Origin: an uncultured Victivallis sp.
GTDB lineage: Bacteria > Verrucomicrobiota > Lentisphaeria > Victivallales > Victivallaceae
Direction: 5' to 3'
Assembly: GCA_944389815.1 (NCBI GenBank)
Contig: CALXNS010000070.1
Coordinates: forward strand, 1 to 64,000
Length of the DNA: 64,000 nt
The translations under genes and the position numbers were made by a program. Of this stretch, positions 49,828 to 59,512 are shown in pieces (positions within the stretch are counted from its first letter, which is position 1; each line of letters opens with the position of its first letter). The notes under the pieces were generated by a model. That model was not told the origin of the DNA and made no database searches. It saw nothing but the letters and a program-made list of their open reading frames with translations.

Positions 49828-51761
49828 AAATTGAGCATCCCGCCGGCGAGAATGATTCGGATGTCTTCCGCCGAAAGCCGGTGTTTGAAGACGATCTCCC
49901 GCGTCGTGCCGTCCTGTTTGCGGAGTTCACCCTTCACCGCGCCGCCCGCGGCAAGCTGTTCGCGAAGATTGTGGAACTGCAGCGAATCACCTTCCTCAAT
50001 GGCATCGTAATCCGCGACGTCGGAGAAGAGCAGCGGCACGATGCCGAAGTTGACCAGGTTCGCACTGTGAATGCGTTCGATCGCCAGCGCCGCGACCACC
50101 TTCACTCCGAGGTACATCGGGCAGATCGCCGCATGTTCGCGGCTCGAACCCTGCCCGTAACTGTCGCGCCCGATGATGACACCGGCCCGGCCGGAATCGC
50201 GCACGGCCGCCGCCCGTTCGGCGAAGGTCGGTTTGCCGGGTTCGGAGAAGCATTCGAAGACGACCTTCGAATAGGCCGGGATGTTGCTGCGCAGTTTCAG
50301 GTGAATTCCCGCCGGCATGATGTGATCGGTGGTGATCTTGTCGCCGACCTTGATGACCACGACGCCGTCGAGTTCTTCCGGCAGCGGCGTGTTGACCGGC
50401 GGTTGTCCGATGGTGCGTTTGCGGATGATCTCTCCGGTGCCCGCCGGATGGCGGATCATGCCGTCGTCGATCAGGAACTTCTCCGGTTCGGCGACGACGG
50501 GATATTCGATTCCGAGCGTGCGCGGATCGGTGAATTTTCCGGTCAGCGCGACCGCGACCGCGGTTTCCGGGCTGACCAGGTACGCCTGATCGCCCCTGGT
50601 GCCGGTGCGTCCGGCGAAGTTGCGGTTGAACGTCCGCACGCTCACCGTGTCGTCGGCCGGGCTCTGGCCCTGACCGATGCAGGGGCCGCAGCCGCTCTCG
50701 AGAATCCGGGCGCCGGCGCCGATGATGTCGGCGAGCATTCCATTGCGGGCGAGCATTTCCAGCACCTGACGGCTGCCGGGGGCGATTGCCAATGTGACAC
50801 TCGGGGCGATTCTGCGGCCGCGGAGCGTCTGCGCCACCATCGCCAGATCGCGGTAACTGCTGTTGGTGCAGCTGCCGATGATCACCTGATCGACCTTGAT
50901 GTCGCCGAGCGATTCGACCGTTTTGATGTTGTCTGGACTGGAGGGGCAGGCCGCGAGCGGCTGGATTTCGGCGAGGTCGATTTCGATGAGCTGATCGTAT
51001 TCGGCGTCGTCATCGGCGGCCAGCGGCACGAAGACATCCGCGCGCCCCTGGGCGGTGAGGAAACGTTTCGTCGATTCATCCGAGGGGAATACGCTGGTGG
51101 TCACACCGAGTTCGGCGCCCATGTTGGTGATCGTTGCGCGCTGCGGCACCGAGAGCGTGGCGACGCCGGGACCGAAATATTCGGCGACCGAACCGACGTT
51201 CCCCTTGGTCGTCAGGATCGAGAGCACTTTTAAAATCACATCTTTGGCCGCGCACCACGGCTGAAGTTTTCCCGTGAGGCGGATTCCGATCACCTTGGGA
51301 TAGGGGATGCGGAAGGGTTTTCCGGCCATCGCCAGCGCCACGTCGAGGCCGCCTGCGCCGATGGCGAGCATGCCGATGCCGCCGCCGGTCGGGGTGTGCG
51401 AATCCGACCCGATCAGGGTTTTGCCCGGCGCGCCGAACCGCTCCAGATGCACCTGATGGCAGATGCCGTTGCCCGGAGGCGAAAAGAGCACGCCCTTGTT
51501 CGAGGCGACGCTCTGCAGATAGAGGTGGTCGTTGCGGTTTTCCGGTCCGTTCTGCATCATATTGTGGTCGACGTAGGAGACCGAGAGTTCGGTTTTGACC
51601 CGGGGGACGTTCATCGCCTCAAGTTCGAGGTACGCCATCGTTCCGGTGGCGTCCTGTGTCAGGGTCTGGTCGATGCGGATGGCGACGGGCTTTCCGGTTT
51701 CCCGGCTCCCCTCCACGAAATGGGCGTCGATGATTTTCTGAACGACTGTGCCTCTGGCCAT
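49824..51761 (-). CDS. acn: Aconitate hydratase, Aquifex-type short form
   Basis: 645 residues, shorter than AcnA (~890) and of the putative/Aquifex-type aconitase family. Cluster ligands IIGSCTNSS and ILESGCGPCIGQG (three Cys), PPGNGICHQVHLERF, IGSDSHTPTGGG, and C-terminal swivel domain with GRDSYGQGSSREHAA. It interconverts citrate and isocitrate. A GAGAT/AAGGAG region precedes the ATG. Confidence 0.95.
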   Translation of the reverse strand: MARGTVVQKIIDAHFVEGSRETGKPVAIRIDQTLTQDATGTMAYLELEAMNVPRVKTELSVSYVDHNMMQNGPENRNDHLYLQSVASNKGVLFSPPGNGICHQVHLERFGAPGKTLIGSDSHTPTGGGIGMLAIGAGGLDVALAMAGKPFRIPYPKVIGIRLTGKLQPWCAAKDVILKVLSILTTKGNVGSVAEYFGPGVATLSVPQRATITNMGAELGVTTSVFPSDESTKRFLTAQGRADVFVPLAADDDAEYDQLIEIDLAEIQPLAACPSSPDNIKTVESLGDIKVDQVIIGSCTNSSYRDLAMVAQTLRGRRIAPSVTLAIAPGSRQVLEMLARNGMLADIIGAGARILESGCGPCIGQGQSPADDTVSVRTFNRNFAGRTGTRGDQAYLVSPETAVAVALTGKFTDPRTLGIEYPVVAEPEKFLIDDGMIRHPAGTGEIIRKRTIGQPPVNTPLPEELDGVVVIKVGDKITTDHIMPAGIHLKLRSNIPAYSKVVFECFSEPGKPTFAERAAAVRDSGRAGVIIGRDSYGQGSSREHAAICPMYLGVKVVAALAIERIHSANLVNFGIVPLLFSDVADYDAIEEGDSLQFHNLREQLAAGGAVKGELRKQDGTTREIVFKHRLSAEDIRIILAGGMLNL

Positions 51762-51827
51762 GATGTTGATCTCCTTCGTGTAAAAACAGTCTGATCTTCT
51801 CTTTAAAATAATATTATGAATAATATA

Positions 51828-54800
51828 TCACGCGCCTTCGCGCTCTTCCAGCAGGAAACGCAGCTCTTCGATCGAAAACGCCGCCGCTGCCTCCGGATTG
51901 TCGATCACGGCGTCGAACATCTGCTGTTTGCGTTCCTGCAATTCGAGAATCTTCTCCTCGATGGAATCTTTGACCACCAGTTTCAAACTGGTGACCGGTT
52001 TCGTCTGGCCGATGCGGTGGGTGCGGTCGGCGGCCTGAAGTTCCACCGCCGGATTCCACCACGGGTCGTAGATGATCACCGTGTCGGCGCTGGTGAGATT
52101 CAATCCGGTTCCGCCGGCTTTCAAACTCAGAAGAAAGAGCGGAATCTCCGGCGAACGGTTGAAGTGATCCACGCGCTGCTGCCGGTTGCGGGTGGACCCG
52201 TCGAGATATTCGAAGGGAATCTGATTGGTTTCCAGTTCCGGAATCGTCAGCGCGAGAAGACTCGTGAATTGACTGAAAAGCAATACCTTGTGACCGCTGT
52301 CGAAATGTTCGTGCAGCAGTTCGAGGAGCAGTTCGGTCTTGGCCGACGGAATCCCTTTCCCGACCTCGCCCGGCAGCAGCGCGGGGTGACAGCAGATCTG
52401 GCGCAGCCGCAGCAGCGTATTGAATACCGCCGCATTGCCGCGGGTATCTCCGGGGGCGATGCCGGCGAGCTGTTCGAGTCCTTCGCGGCGGATTTTTTCA
52501 TAGAGCGCCCGCTGTTCCGGTTCCATTTCGCAGAAGACGGTCCGTTCGGTCTTCGGCGGCAGATCAGCGGCGACCTCGCGTTTGGTTCGGCGCTTGATGA
52601 ACGGTCCGATCCGGGCGGCCAGATCGTCGCGCAAATCAGCCCGTTCCCGGATCTCCGCGTAATAACGACGGAACGCCGGAAGCGTCCCGAGCAAGCCCGG
52701 CTGCAGGAAATCCATGATGCTCCAGAGATCCTCCGGGGAATTTTCCAGCGGAGTACCGGTCAGCACAATCCGGTGAGCCGCTTCGATGCTTTTGCAGTTC
52801 TTCGCATTGGACGATCCGGGGTTTTTGATATGCTGCGCTTCGTCGAGCACCAGAAAACTGAAGTGGAATTTCCGCAGCTGGGGCGCGCTCAGCCGGGCGG
52901 CGGCGTAGGAGAGAATGACCAGATCGTATTGCGTCATGCTCTTCCAGACGGCGTCGCGTTCATTGCCGCGCGGAGCCGCGACCCGGAATTCCGGAACGAA
53001 CCGGTTCGCTTCGCGCACCCAGTTGTCGACCAGCGACGCGGGACAGACGATCAGAGCCGGCGGCCCGCTGCGTTCCTTGCGTGAAGCGAGCAGCGCCAGA
53101 AGCTGAACGGTTTTCCCCAGTCCCATTTCATCGGCCAGAACCGCATTGAAGTTGCGGTCGACGAGGGATTGGAGGAAGCGGACGCCTTCGCGCTGATAGT
53201 TGCGCAGAACCGCGTGAAGTTTGTACGGCGGTCCGGCTTCAGTCCGGATCGGGCACTCGGGGCCGGCGGCGATTTCCGGAATCATCGCGCCGGGAATGTT
53301 GCGCGTGAGATGCGTGTAGTACGCCGCCGCGAAGAACGGCACTTCGAAAGTGCGCCCGACCGGATCGATGCGGCGCAGAAAGGTTCCGGACGCGGAGAGA
53401 AAGAGCGAGAGCGGCGTCGGAATCTTGACCGGCCCCGCGCCCGGCAGCACCAGATAATTTTCCCCGGAGCGGGCCGCGTCGATACAGCTTTTCCAATCGG
53501 CCGGTTCCCGGCCGGCGGCGAGCTCGAACCCGACCGCGTAACCATCCTGCTTGATTGCGAGCAGCCGGCAACGGAGTTCGACAGGGGGAACCCCGTCCGC
53601 ACCGCGCAGTCTGGCGGCGAGCCGTCCGGCCAGCGAGAGAGCGGGCATCCGTTCCATCCAGCAGGGGAGCGTCAGGTCGAGGAAGGTGCCGATCCGCGCC
53701 GCGCCGTCGATGGTGTACGCATTGTTTTCGTGTGAGAATCCGAAGAGGGCGAGTTCGTTTTCGAACATCCGTTCCGCAGCCTCATCGCGTTTCCAGAACC
53801 GGCCTGCCTCGGCGACCAGTCGCCCGGATTCCGGCGCGAATCTGGTCAGATGGCCTTCGTGACGATAAAGATATTCAATTCGCAGTTCAAAACGGTTCGG
53901 TTCCGGGAAGGTTCCGTCGAGCCGGATGCCGAGGTCGCGTCCGGGAATGCTGAAATCCCGGACGTCGATCACCGGCAGCGGAAACGACGCGAGAAATTGT
54001 TCCGAGGTCATTCCTTCCGGCGGAGATTGAACCGTTGAACGGAAAAAATTCCGCAGCCAGCTTATTTCACAGGTTGCCGGCACGAAGAAATATTCCCCTT
54101 CCCGTCCGATCCAGCATCCGGCGCGTCCGGTGATGACCTTGGCGCCGGCGGTCGGCAGCGCGGCGCCGTCGACCCGGATGCCGGGACAGAGTTTGCCGTC
54201 GTTCCGGCGCAGCAGCACCGCTTCGGCGAACCCGCCGCGCACATGGAGCTGTCGTCCGGAGCGGGTGAAACGCGGGAACCCGACCAGGCAGTGAAAAAAT
54301 TCCGCGGTCGCTTCGGCGTTCAGCAAAATCTGGGAGTTTTCCGCTTCGCCGTTGATGGCGAGAAACCGGATGATCTGCTGTTCGTGCAAAGAGAAATGTT
54401 CCAGCTTGAGCGTCACGGTCAAGGATTTGTCGAAATAGAGCTGTCGCAGATTGTTGAGGTTGCCGAGATATTCGCGACCCGGGGTGTGCAGCTTGACCGA
54501 GAGCACGGCGTTCTCCCATTTGCTCGGCACGTGCGGGAACGCGCCTGCGGCATCGATCGTCAACGTTGCCAGCGGGGTGCGGGCCCGGTTCGCGAGCATC
54601 GGGAGGGACTCCTGCTTCAGACCGCCGTAATAACTGGCTTTCTCCTCCTCCGGAACAGCCGCGAACTTCGGATTGAATCTGCCGCCGTAAAGGATCAATG
54701 CGACCGCATGGGCGCACAACCCCTTCTCCAGTCTCCGGCAGTCGCACCATGCCTCCGGCGTCTCTCCGGTTCTGACGCAAACCGAAATCGGTCCGGCTGC

Positions 54801-54941
54801 GGCATGAAACCGGGCGTGCAGACGACCTTCCCGGTCGCGCCATGCACCGGTAAGAGCGCCGCTCTTGAGCAGCGCTTTTGCCTCCTTGAGCACGGGAGGT
54901 CCGGCCAGTTCACTGAGGCGGTCTTCGAAACTTTTCTTCAT
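51828..54941 (-). CDS. SWIM-domain SNF2-family helicase
   Basis: 1037 residues. SWIM zinc finger at 60-85 (AWCDCRRLEKGLCAHAVALI; C66, C68, C76, H78), a variable middle region, then SNF2 core: RNYQREGVRFLQSLVDRNFN, LADEMGLGKTVQLLALLASR, LDEAQHIKNPGSSNAKN, LTGTPLENSPEDLWSI, and C-lobe (LFSQFT, LSLKAGGTGLNLTSADTVI, DRTHRIGQTKPV). ATP-driven DNA translocase common in bacteria; the specific role is unknown. Single gene, opposite the activase gene. Confidence 0.95.
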   Translation of the reverse strand: MKKSFEDRLSELAGPPVLKEAKALLKSGALTGAWRDREGRLHARFHAAAGPISVCVRTGETPEAWCDCRRLEKGLCAHAVALILYGGRFNPKFAAVPEEEKASYYGGLKQESLPMLANRARTPLATLTIDAAGAFPHVPSKWENAVLSVKLHTPGREYLGNLNNLRQLYFDKSLTVTLKLEHFSLHEQQIIRFLAINGEAENSQILLNAEATAEFFHCLVGFPRFTRSGRQLHVRGGFAEAVLLRRNDGKLCPGIRVDGAALPTAGAKVITGRAGCWIGREGEYFFVPATCEISWLRNFFRSTVQSPPEGMTSEQFLASFPLPVIDVRDFSIPGRDLGIRLDGTFPEPNRFELRIEYLYRHEGHLTRFAPESGRLVAEAGRFWKRDEAAERMFENELALFGFSHENNAYTIDGAARIGTFLDLTLPCWMERMPALSLAGRLAARLRGADGVPPVELRCRLLAIKQDGYAVGFELAAGREPADWKSCIDAARSGENYLVLPGAGPVKIPTPLSLFLSASGTFLRRIDPVGRTFEVPFFAAAYYTHLTRNIPGAMIPEIAAGPECPIRTEAGPPYKLHAVLRNYQREGVRFLQSLVDRNFNAVLADEMGLGKTVQLLALLASRKERSGPPALIVCPASLVDNWVREANRFVPEFRVAAPRGNERDAVWKSMTQYDLVILSYAAARLSAPQLRKFHFSFLVLDEAQHIKNPGSSNAKNCKSIEAAHRIVLTGTPLENSPEDLWSIMDFLQPGLLGTLPAFRRYYAEIRERADLRDDLAARIGPFIKRRTKREVAADLPPKTERTVFCEMEPEQRALYEKIRREGLEQLAGIAPGDTRGNAAVFNTLLRLRQICCHPALLPGEVGKGIPSAKTELLLELLHEHFDSGHKVLLFSQFTSLLALTIPELETNQIPFEYLDGSTRNRQQRVDHFNRSPEIPLFLLSLKAGGTGLNLTSADTVIIYDPWWNPAVELQAADRTHRIGQTKPVTSLKLVVKDSIEEKILELQERKQQMFDAVIDNPEAAAAFSIEELRFLLEEREGA

Positions 54942-55068
54942 AATTCCTCTTTATTGGAGATACGAAAGCCTATTAACATAATCGCTCTTTTGAAGTTTTT
55001 CCAGTTAAATTCCGGCTGGAAGTGGAAAAAAAAGAAAATGCGGTGTATAGTAATCATTACGATTTATT

Positions 55069-57177
55069 ATGATAATGAAAGATGACCGGTTCAACATGGA
55101 AAAGATGTATTTGGGGATCGACATAGGTTCGACCACATTCAAGGCGGTGCTGCTCAATGAACGCGGTAAAGTGCGGCAGACCCTTTATCAGCGGACGCGT
55201 CCCGTCGATACCGGGCGGGTGCGCTGCTCTGGAGTCTGTGCCAAATGCGGAGCGTGCAATTTCGGAAGATTGCGTCAGACGGTGGATAAATTTCTGCTCG
55301 ACGCCGGCTTGACCGGATTGGGCGATATCAGCTGCACGGTGGTGACCGGCAGTCAGATCGTGGAGGATACCGCGGATTTCGTGCCTTACGATTTCCGGGT
55401 GAGCGAGGTGACCGCGCATGTGGCGGGAGCGCGCCATTATCATCCGGAATGCAAGGCGATTCTGGACGTCGGCGGTCAGGACAGCAAGGCGATGGTCTTC
55501 AACGACCGCATGCAGATGTGGAACTACAAGATGAGCGGCATCTGCGCCGCCGGAACCGGCGCGTTTCTCGACAGCGTGGCAGTCAAGCTCAACGTCCCGG
55601 TCGAAGAGATGGCCGAACGGGTCAATTACGACAGCAATCTGGAGTTTTCGTCGGTCTGCGCGGTGTTGTCGGCGACGTCGATCAATAAATTCAAGAACCG
55701 TTTCCCGATGGGGGATATCATCGGTGGCGCATGTCGCGCCCAGGCGCGGACGATCATGTCCGGCGTCGGCGAACTGTTCCTCGGTTATCGCGGGCCGATC
55801 ATCTTCCAGGGGGGCGTCGCCTACAACCGGGCGGTCGCATATTATCTGCGGGAGATCACCGGCAACGAAATCGTAATTCCGGAATTTCATGGCGTGATGG
55901 GCGCACTCGGAGCGGCGTGTCTCGCACTGCAGTTCTCCAGCCTCAAGGGGAAACTCGATATGGAGGCCGGGCTTCCGCCGCCGGTGCGTCATCTGGAATC
56001 GATCTCGCTGCGGGCGAAGGCGACCCGGCGCGATTTTCTCGGGAAGAGCAGCGCTCCGCTGGTGTGGCGCAATCTCTTCTTCCCGACGGAAGTGCTCAAT
56101 GCCCTCGGGGTGCGTTCTCTGACGCTGGAGACCTATGCGGCGCTCTTTGCGCGCAGCCAGCACAAGGTGAAGAAGGCGTTCGACAAGGCGGCCTGCAAGG
56201 GATTCTCCGGCGAAACCTGCTCCTTCCTGCGGGTGCTCGAAGGCGTCGAACTGCCGAAGCCTGCGTTCGGGGTTTCGACTTCGCAGCCGTGTCAGCAGGG
56301 GGAACGGATATTCCGCGATCTCGGGCGAACCTACGGATTGGAGAAGCGTTTCTTTTCGCTTCAGACGCCGGCGACCGCCGACGGGTTCGAGATGTCGGTC
56401 GAACATCTCGCCGAGGAACTTGAACGCGCCGTGCGTCTGATGGAGGAGGCCACCGGATTGAAGATGGATCCCGCCCGGTTGCGCGAGGCGTGCGAACACT
56501 CGAATGAATCGCGTCATTATTCGCGTCTGTGCAATGAACTGCGTTACAACAGTCCGCCGCTGATCCGCGGCGGCCAGGCGATTTATTTTGCTTCGATCTT
56601 CTCGCAGCTCTGGGGGCGCCCGGAGCTGACTGCGATCCAGAAGAAACTCTACGAGGAACTTCAGCAGATCCGCGAGGAGATCGGCGATTCGGTGCGGATC
56701 GAAGACACGCACCGGCTGCTCTGGCTGCATCTGCCGCCGTTTTACGACACATCGCTGCTTGATTATGTGGAGGTGCACTGCAAGGCGCCGATCATCTTCG
56801 AGGAGGTGAACTTCGTCGGCTGGCAGGAACTCGATCCGATGGATCCCTACCGGTCGCTGGCGCGCAAGCTCATGACGGTCGGTTTCATGGATCCTGCGCT
56901 GCGGGTGAAGACGATTCTCGAGGAGGCGAAGAAGATTCGTTACAACGGCTGCCTGCTGTACAATCACGGGTTCGGCCGCTGTTCAATGTCGGACAGTTCC
57001 TTTGTCAAGCACCTGCGCGAAGAACTCAATCGCGCGGCGATTCCGCTTCTGGTGCTCGACGGCGACTGCGTTGACACCACGATCGATCCGTGCAGCACGG
57101 AAACGAAGATCAGCGCCTACGTCGAGGCGCTCAACGAGAAGAAATACGGTAATATTTTCGGGCGGCTCAACGGTTGA
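55069..57177 (+). CDS. 2-hydroxyacyl-CoA dehydratase activase fused to dehydratase-like subunit
   Basis: 702 residues; start could also be ATG 55096 (MEKMYLGID...). N-terminal ~265 residues are a BcrAD/HgdC activase: YLGIDIGSTTFKAVLLNERG, ILDVGGQDSKAMVF, SGICAAGTGAFLDSV, with a VCAKCGAC Cys cluster that is extra. From ~345 the sequence is a HgdB/BcrC-like Fe-S subunit (SQPCQQGERIF, ..LLYNHGFGRCSMSDSSFVKH, LLVLDGDCVDTTID). The normal two partner genes are not adjacent. It may reduce and use a low-potential cluster for a dehydratase-type reaction. Confidence 0.85.
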   Translation: MIMKDDRFNMEKMYLGIDIGSTTFKAVLLNERGKVRQTLYQRTRPVDTGRVRCSGVCAKCGACNFGRLRQTVDKFLLDAGLTGLGDISCTVVTGSQIVEDTADFVPYDFRVSEVTAHVAGARHYHPECKAILDVGGQDSKAMVFNDRMQMWNYKMSGICAAGTGAFLDSVAVKLNVPVEEMAERVNYDSNLEFSSVCAVLSATSINKFKNRFPMGDIIGGACRAQARTIMSGVGELFLGYRGPIIFQGGVAYNRAVAYYLREITGNEIVIPEFHGVMGALGAACLALQFSSLKGKLDMEAGLPPPVRHLESISLRAKATRRDFLGKSSAPLVWRNLFFPTEVLNALGVRSLTLETYAALFARSQHKVKKAFDKAACKGFSGETCSFLRVLEGVELPKPAFGVSTSQPCQQGERIFRDLGRTYGLEKRFFSLQTPATADGFEMSVEHLAEELERAVRLMEEATGLKMDPARLREACEHSNESRHYSRLCNELRYNSPPLIRGGQAIYFASIFSQLWGRPELTAIQKKLYEELQQIREEIGDSVRIEDTHRLLWLHLPPFYDTSLLDYVEVHCKAPIIFEEVNFVGWQELDPMDPYRSLARKLMTVGFMDPALRVKTILEEAKKIRYNGCLLYNHGFGRCSMSDSSFVKHLREELNRAAIPLLVLDGDCVDTTIDPCSTETKISAYVEALNEKKYGNIFGRLNG

Positions 57178-57221
57178 GCAAGCCGACCGCAATGTTTTCC
57201 CGGGGAAAGGGGGCAGAAATC

Positions 57222-57572
57222 GTGATTCGTCGCAATGGAGAATACCGCAGTGAGGTGCGCCGCGAAATGCGCGGCGGTTCGGGCGAGGTGAAAATCGAGC
57301 ATTTCTGGGAACCGAAGAGCGAAATGCATTCCCATACGCGCATGTTCGCTCGCCTGACGCTCGAGCCGGGCAGTTCGATCGGTTTTCATCCTCACGACGG
57401 CGAAGAGGAGATTTTCGTTGTGGTCCGCGGTCGGGCCGAAGCGGATGACAACGGCCGGATCGTCGAACTTGGCGTCGGAGACACGCTTCTCACCGGCGAC
57501 GGCGCCGGTCACGCGATCCGGTGCATCGGAGATGAGACGCTGGAGCTGGTGGCGGTGATCGGAACGTATTGA
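57222..57572 (+). CDS. Cupin-domain protein
   Basis: About 116 residues from GTG 57222 (AAAGGGGGC 8 bases before, giving MIRRNGEYRSEVRREMRGG as in related cupins). Alternatives are TTG 57174, overlapping the upstream stop, or ATG 57192. Cupin motif 1 GSSIGFHPHDGEEEIFVVVRG (metal-site HxH and E), motif 2 GVGDTLLTGDGAGHAIRC. Substrate unknown. Lies between the activase fusion and lysA. Confidence 0.85.
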   Translation: MIRRNGEYRSEVRREMRGGSGEVKIEHFWEPKSEMHSHTRMFARLTLEPGSSIGFHPHDGEEEIFVVVRGRAEADDNGRIVELGVGDTLLTGDGAGHAIRCIGDETLELVAVIGTY

Positions 57573-57602
57573 TTGAATATGGTGCGCGAGGGAACGGAAT
57601 CG

Positions 57603-58820
57603 ATGTTGAGTGATGAATTTCTGTTGAAGCTGGCGGGCGAATACGGCACGCCGCTTTTTGTTTACGACGGTGATATGGTTGTGGAGCGTTACAAGGCGCT
57701 GTTCAATTATATTCCGTATCCGCGGCTGCGGATTCAGTATGCGCTGAAGGCGAACTACAATCCGGGACTGCTCGGTTTGCTGCGGAATGCCGGCGCCGGA
57801 CTGGACACCGTAAGTCCGGGCGAGGTGGAGCTGGCGTTGCGTCTCGGGTTTCCCCGCGAACGGATCATCTATACGGCCAACAATATGACCGATGCGGAGT
57901 TCCGCGCCGTGCGCGAGACCGGCGTGGTGATGAACATCGGTTCGCTCTCCCGATTGGCGAAAGTTGCGCGGGAGTTTCCGGGCAGCCGGATTTGTCTGCG
58001 GTTCAATCCGGACGTCTGCGACGGCGACAGCGCCGGAACGATGACCGGCGGAGATCTGACGAAGTTCGGCATCCTCCTTGATGCGGTCGATGAAGTGTGC
58101 TCCCTGGTTCGTTCCGGCAATTTGAAGGTGGTCGGACTGCACGAGCACACCGGCAGCGGGCTGCAGCATACGGAATCGGTGTTCCGGAGCATGGAAAATC
58201 TGATGCGGATCGCAACTCCGGAGAATTTCCCCGATCTGGAATTCCTCGATTTCGGCGGCGGGTTCAAGGTGCCGTACAAACCCGATGAGAAACGGGTCGA
58301 TTATTACGCGATGGGCGCGGAGATCGTCGCGCGTTTCAATGCCTTCTGCCGCGGTTACGGCCGCGAACTGGACATGCTCTTCGAACCGGGTAAATACATG
58401 GTTGCCGAATGCGGTCATCTTCTGGTCGAGGTCAATACGATCAAGCATAATCGAACCCGGACCATCGCCGGCTGCAATTCGGGTTTCCCGCAGCTGATCC
58501 GCCCGGTGATGTACGGTGCGTACCATCACATCCGGAATTTAAGCAACCCCTCCGGCGCTCCGCAGCTCTACGATGTCTGCGGCAACATCTGCGAGACCGG
58601 CGACCGTTTCGCCGAACAGCGCATGCTGCCGGAGATCCGGGAATACGACATTCTGAGCATCGAAAACGCCGGAGCGTATTGTTATTCGATGGGCGGCGTT
58701 TACAATCTTCGGCCGATGCCGCCGGAAGTGGTGGTTTCGAATGGCCGGGTGATTGCCCGCCGGCGCGGGTTGAGCAATGCACAGCTGGCCGGAATGATCC
58801 TGGAGGAGATGGAGTCATGA
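57603..58820 (+). CDS. lysA: Diaminopimelate decarboxylase-type PLP enzyme
   Basis: 405 residues from ATG 57603 (GAGGG upstream; ATG 57579 also possible). PLP Lys in QYALKANYNPGLLGLLRNAG, GAGLDTVSPGEVELALRLG, HEHTGSGLQHTESV (GSG), FLDFGGGFKVPY, FEPGKYMVAECG and the C-terminal CGNICETGDRFAEQR and ENAGAYCYSMGGVYN. Makes lysine from meso-diaminopimelate. tsaB starts inside its stop codon. Confidence 0.93.
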   Translation: MLSDEFLLKLAGEYGTPLFVYDGDMVVERYKALFNYIPYPRLRIQYALKANYNPGLLGLLRNAGAGLDTVSPGEVELALRLGFPRERIIYTANNMTDAEFRAVRETGVVMNIGSLSRLAKVAREFPGSRICLRFNPDVCDGDSAGTMTGGDLTKFGILLDAVDEVCSLVRSGNLKVVGLHEHTGSGLQHTESVFRSMENLMRIATPENFPDLEFLDFGGGFKVPYKPDEKRVDYYAMGAEIVARFNAFCRGYGRELDMLFEPGKYMVAECGHLLVEVNTIKHNRTRTIAGCNSGFPQLIRPVMYGAYHHIRNLSNPSGAPQLYDVCGNICETGDRFAEQRMLPEIREYDILSIENAGAYCYSMGGVYNLRPMPPEVVVSNGRVIARRRGLSNAQLAGMILEEMES

Positions 58821-59512
58821 GCGGTGCGAAATATGCTGCGGCGCTCGATCTGGCGGGAACTCTGGCCGGTTTCGCCGTGCTGAAGGACGGCGCGGCGCTC
58901 TTCGACCTGGCCACCCCGATGCGGGGGCGTGAATCCGCCCGGCTGGCGGCGTGGGTGCTTGACGAACTGCAGCAGCACGGTTTGACGCTGGAGGAGATCA
59001 GTGAATGGACCGTCGGCGCGGGGCCGGGGAGTTTCACCGGGATGCGGCTGGCGGCGGCGCTGGTTTCGGGATGGAGTTTCGGCAAACCGGAAATCCGGAG
59101 ACGGTGCGTGCCGACTGCCGTCGCGCTGGCGGCGGCCGCCGGGGCGGGAACGGTGGAAGGAGAAAAAATCGGTTGTCTCTTCGACGGACGCAACCGCGAA
59201 TTGATTTATTTTCCGCTGCAATGGAATTCGGGCGAATGGGTGCCCGCCGGGCGGGGGGCGGTTTACGACGGTGCGCGTGCTGTGGAAATGTTGCGCGCCG
59301 CCGATGCGGATTTTTCCGGTTTGATTGCGTGGGAAGGGGAATGTCCGGCGTTGGCGAAACTGCTGCCGGAGGAGTTAATGGCGCGTATCCGGCGTGTGGC
59401 GGTGCCGCATTATTCGGCGTTGGCGGCGGCGCGCTATCGGAAATTTGACGGCGATCTTACAGATCTTGTGTATATTCGACCGGCGGTGTTTACCGCACCT
59501 GTAAACGCATGA
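58817..59512 (+). CDS. tsaB: tRNA threonylcarbamoyladenosine accessory protein TsaB
   Basis: 231 residues. ALDLAGTLAGFAVLKDGAAL, a GAGPGSFTGMRLAAALVSGW motif (~69-88) that is diagnostic of TsaB, and the later DGRNRELIYF strand. Works with TsaD and TsaE in making t6A37 on ANN-decoding tRNAs. Start ATG 58817 overlaps the lysA stop; its own stop overlaps the next gene. Confidence 0.95.
   Translation: MSGAKYAAALDLAGTLAGFAVLKDGAALFDLATPMRGRESARLAAWVLDELQQHGLTLEEISEWTVGAGPGSFTGMRLAAALVSGWSFGKPEIRRRCVPTAVALAAAAGAGTVEGEKIGCLFDGRNRELIYFPLQWNSGEWVPAGRGAVYDGARAVEMLRAADADFSGLIAWEGECPALAKLLPEELMARIRRVAVPHYSALAAARYRKFDGDLTDLVYIRPAVFTAPVNA

Noticed and set aside
49881..51233. 450-codon plus-strand ORF opposite aconitase
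   Set aside because: Antisense shadow of a well-conserved enzyme; Asp/Arg-rich nonsense sequence.
51816..53084. 422-codon plus-strand ORF opposite the SNF2 helicase
   Set aside because: Antisense shadow; the minus-strand gene has all helicase motifs.
55057..56967. 636-codon minus-strand ORF antisense to the activase fusion
   Set aside because: Shadow of a clearly homologous gene; low-complexity His/Arg/Gln composition typical of antisense frames.
57117..58529. 470-codon minus-strand ORF opposite the cupin and lysA
   Set aside because: Crosses two real genes; no start signal or homology.
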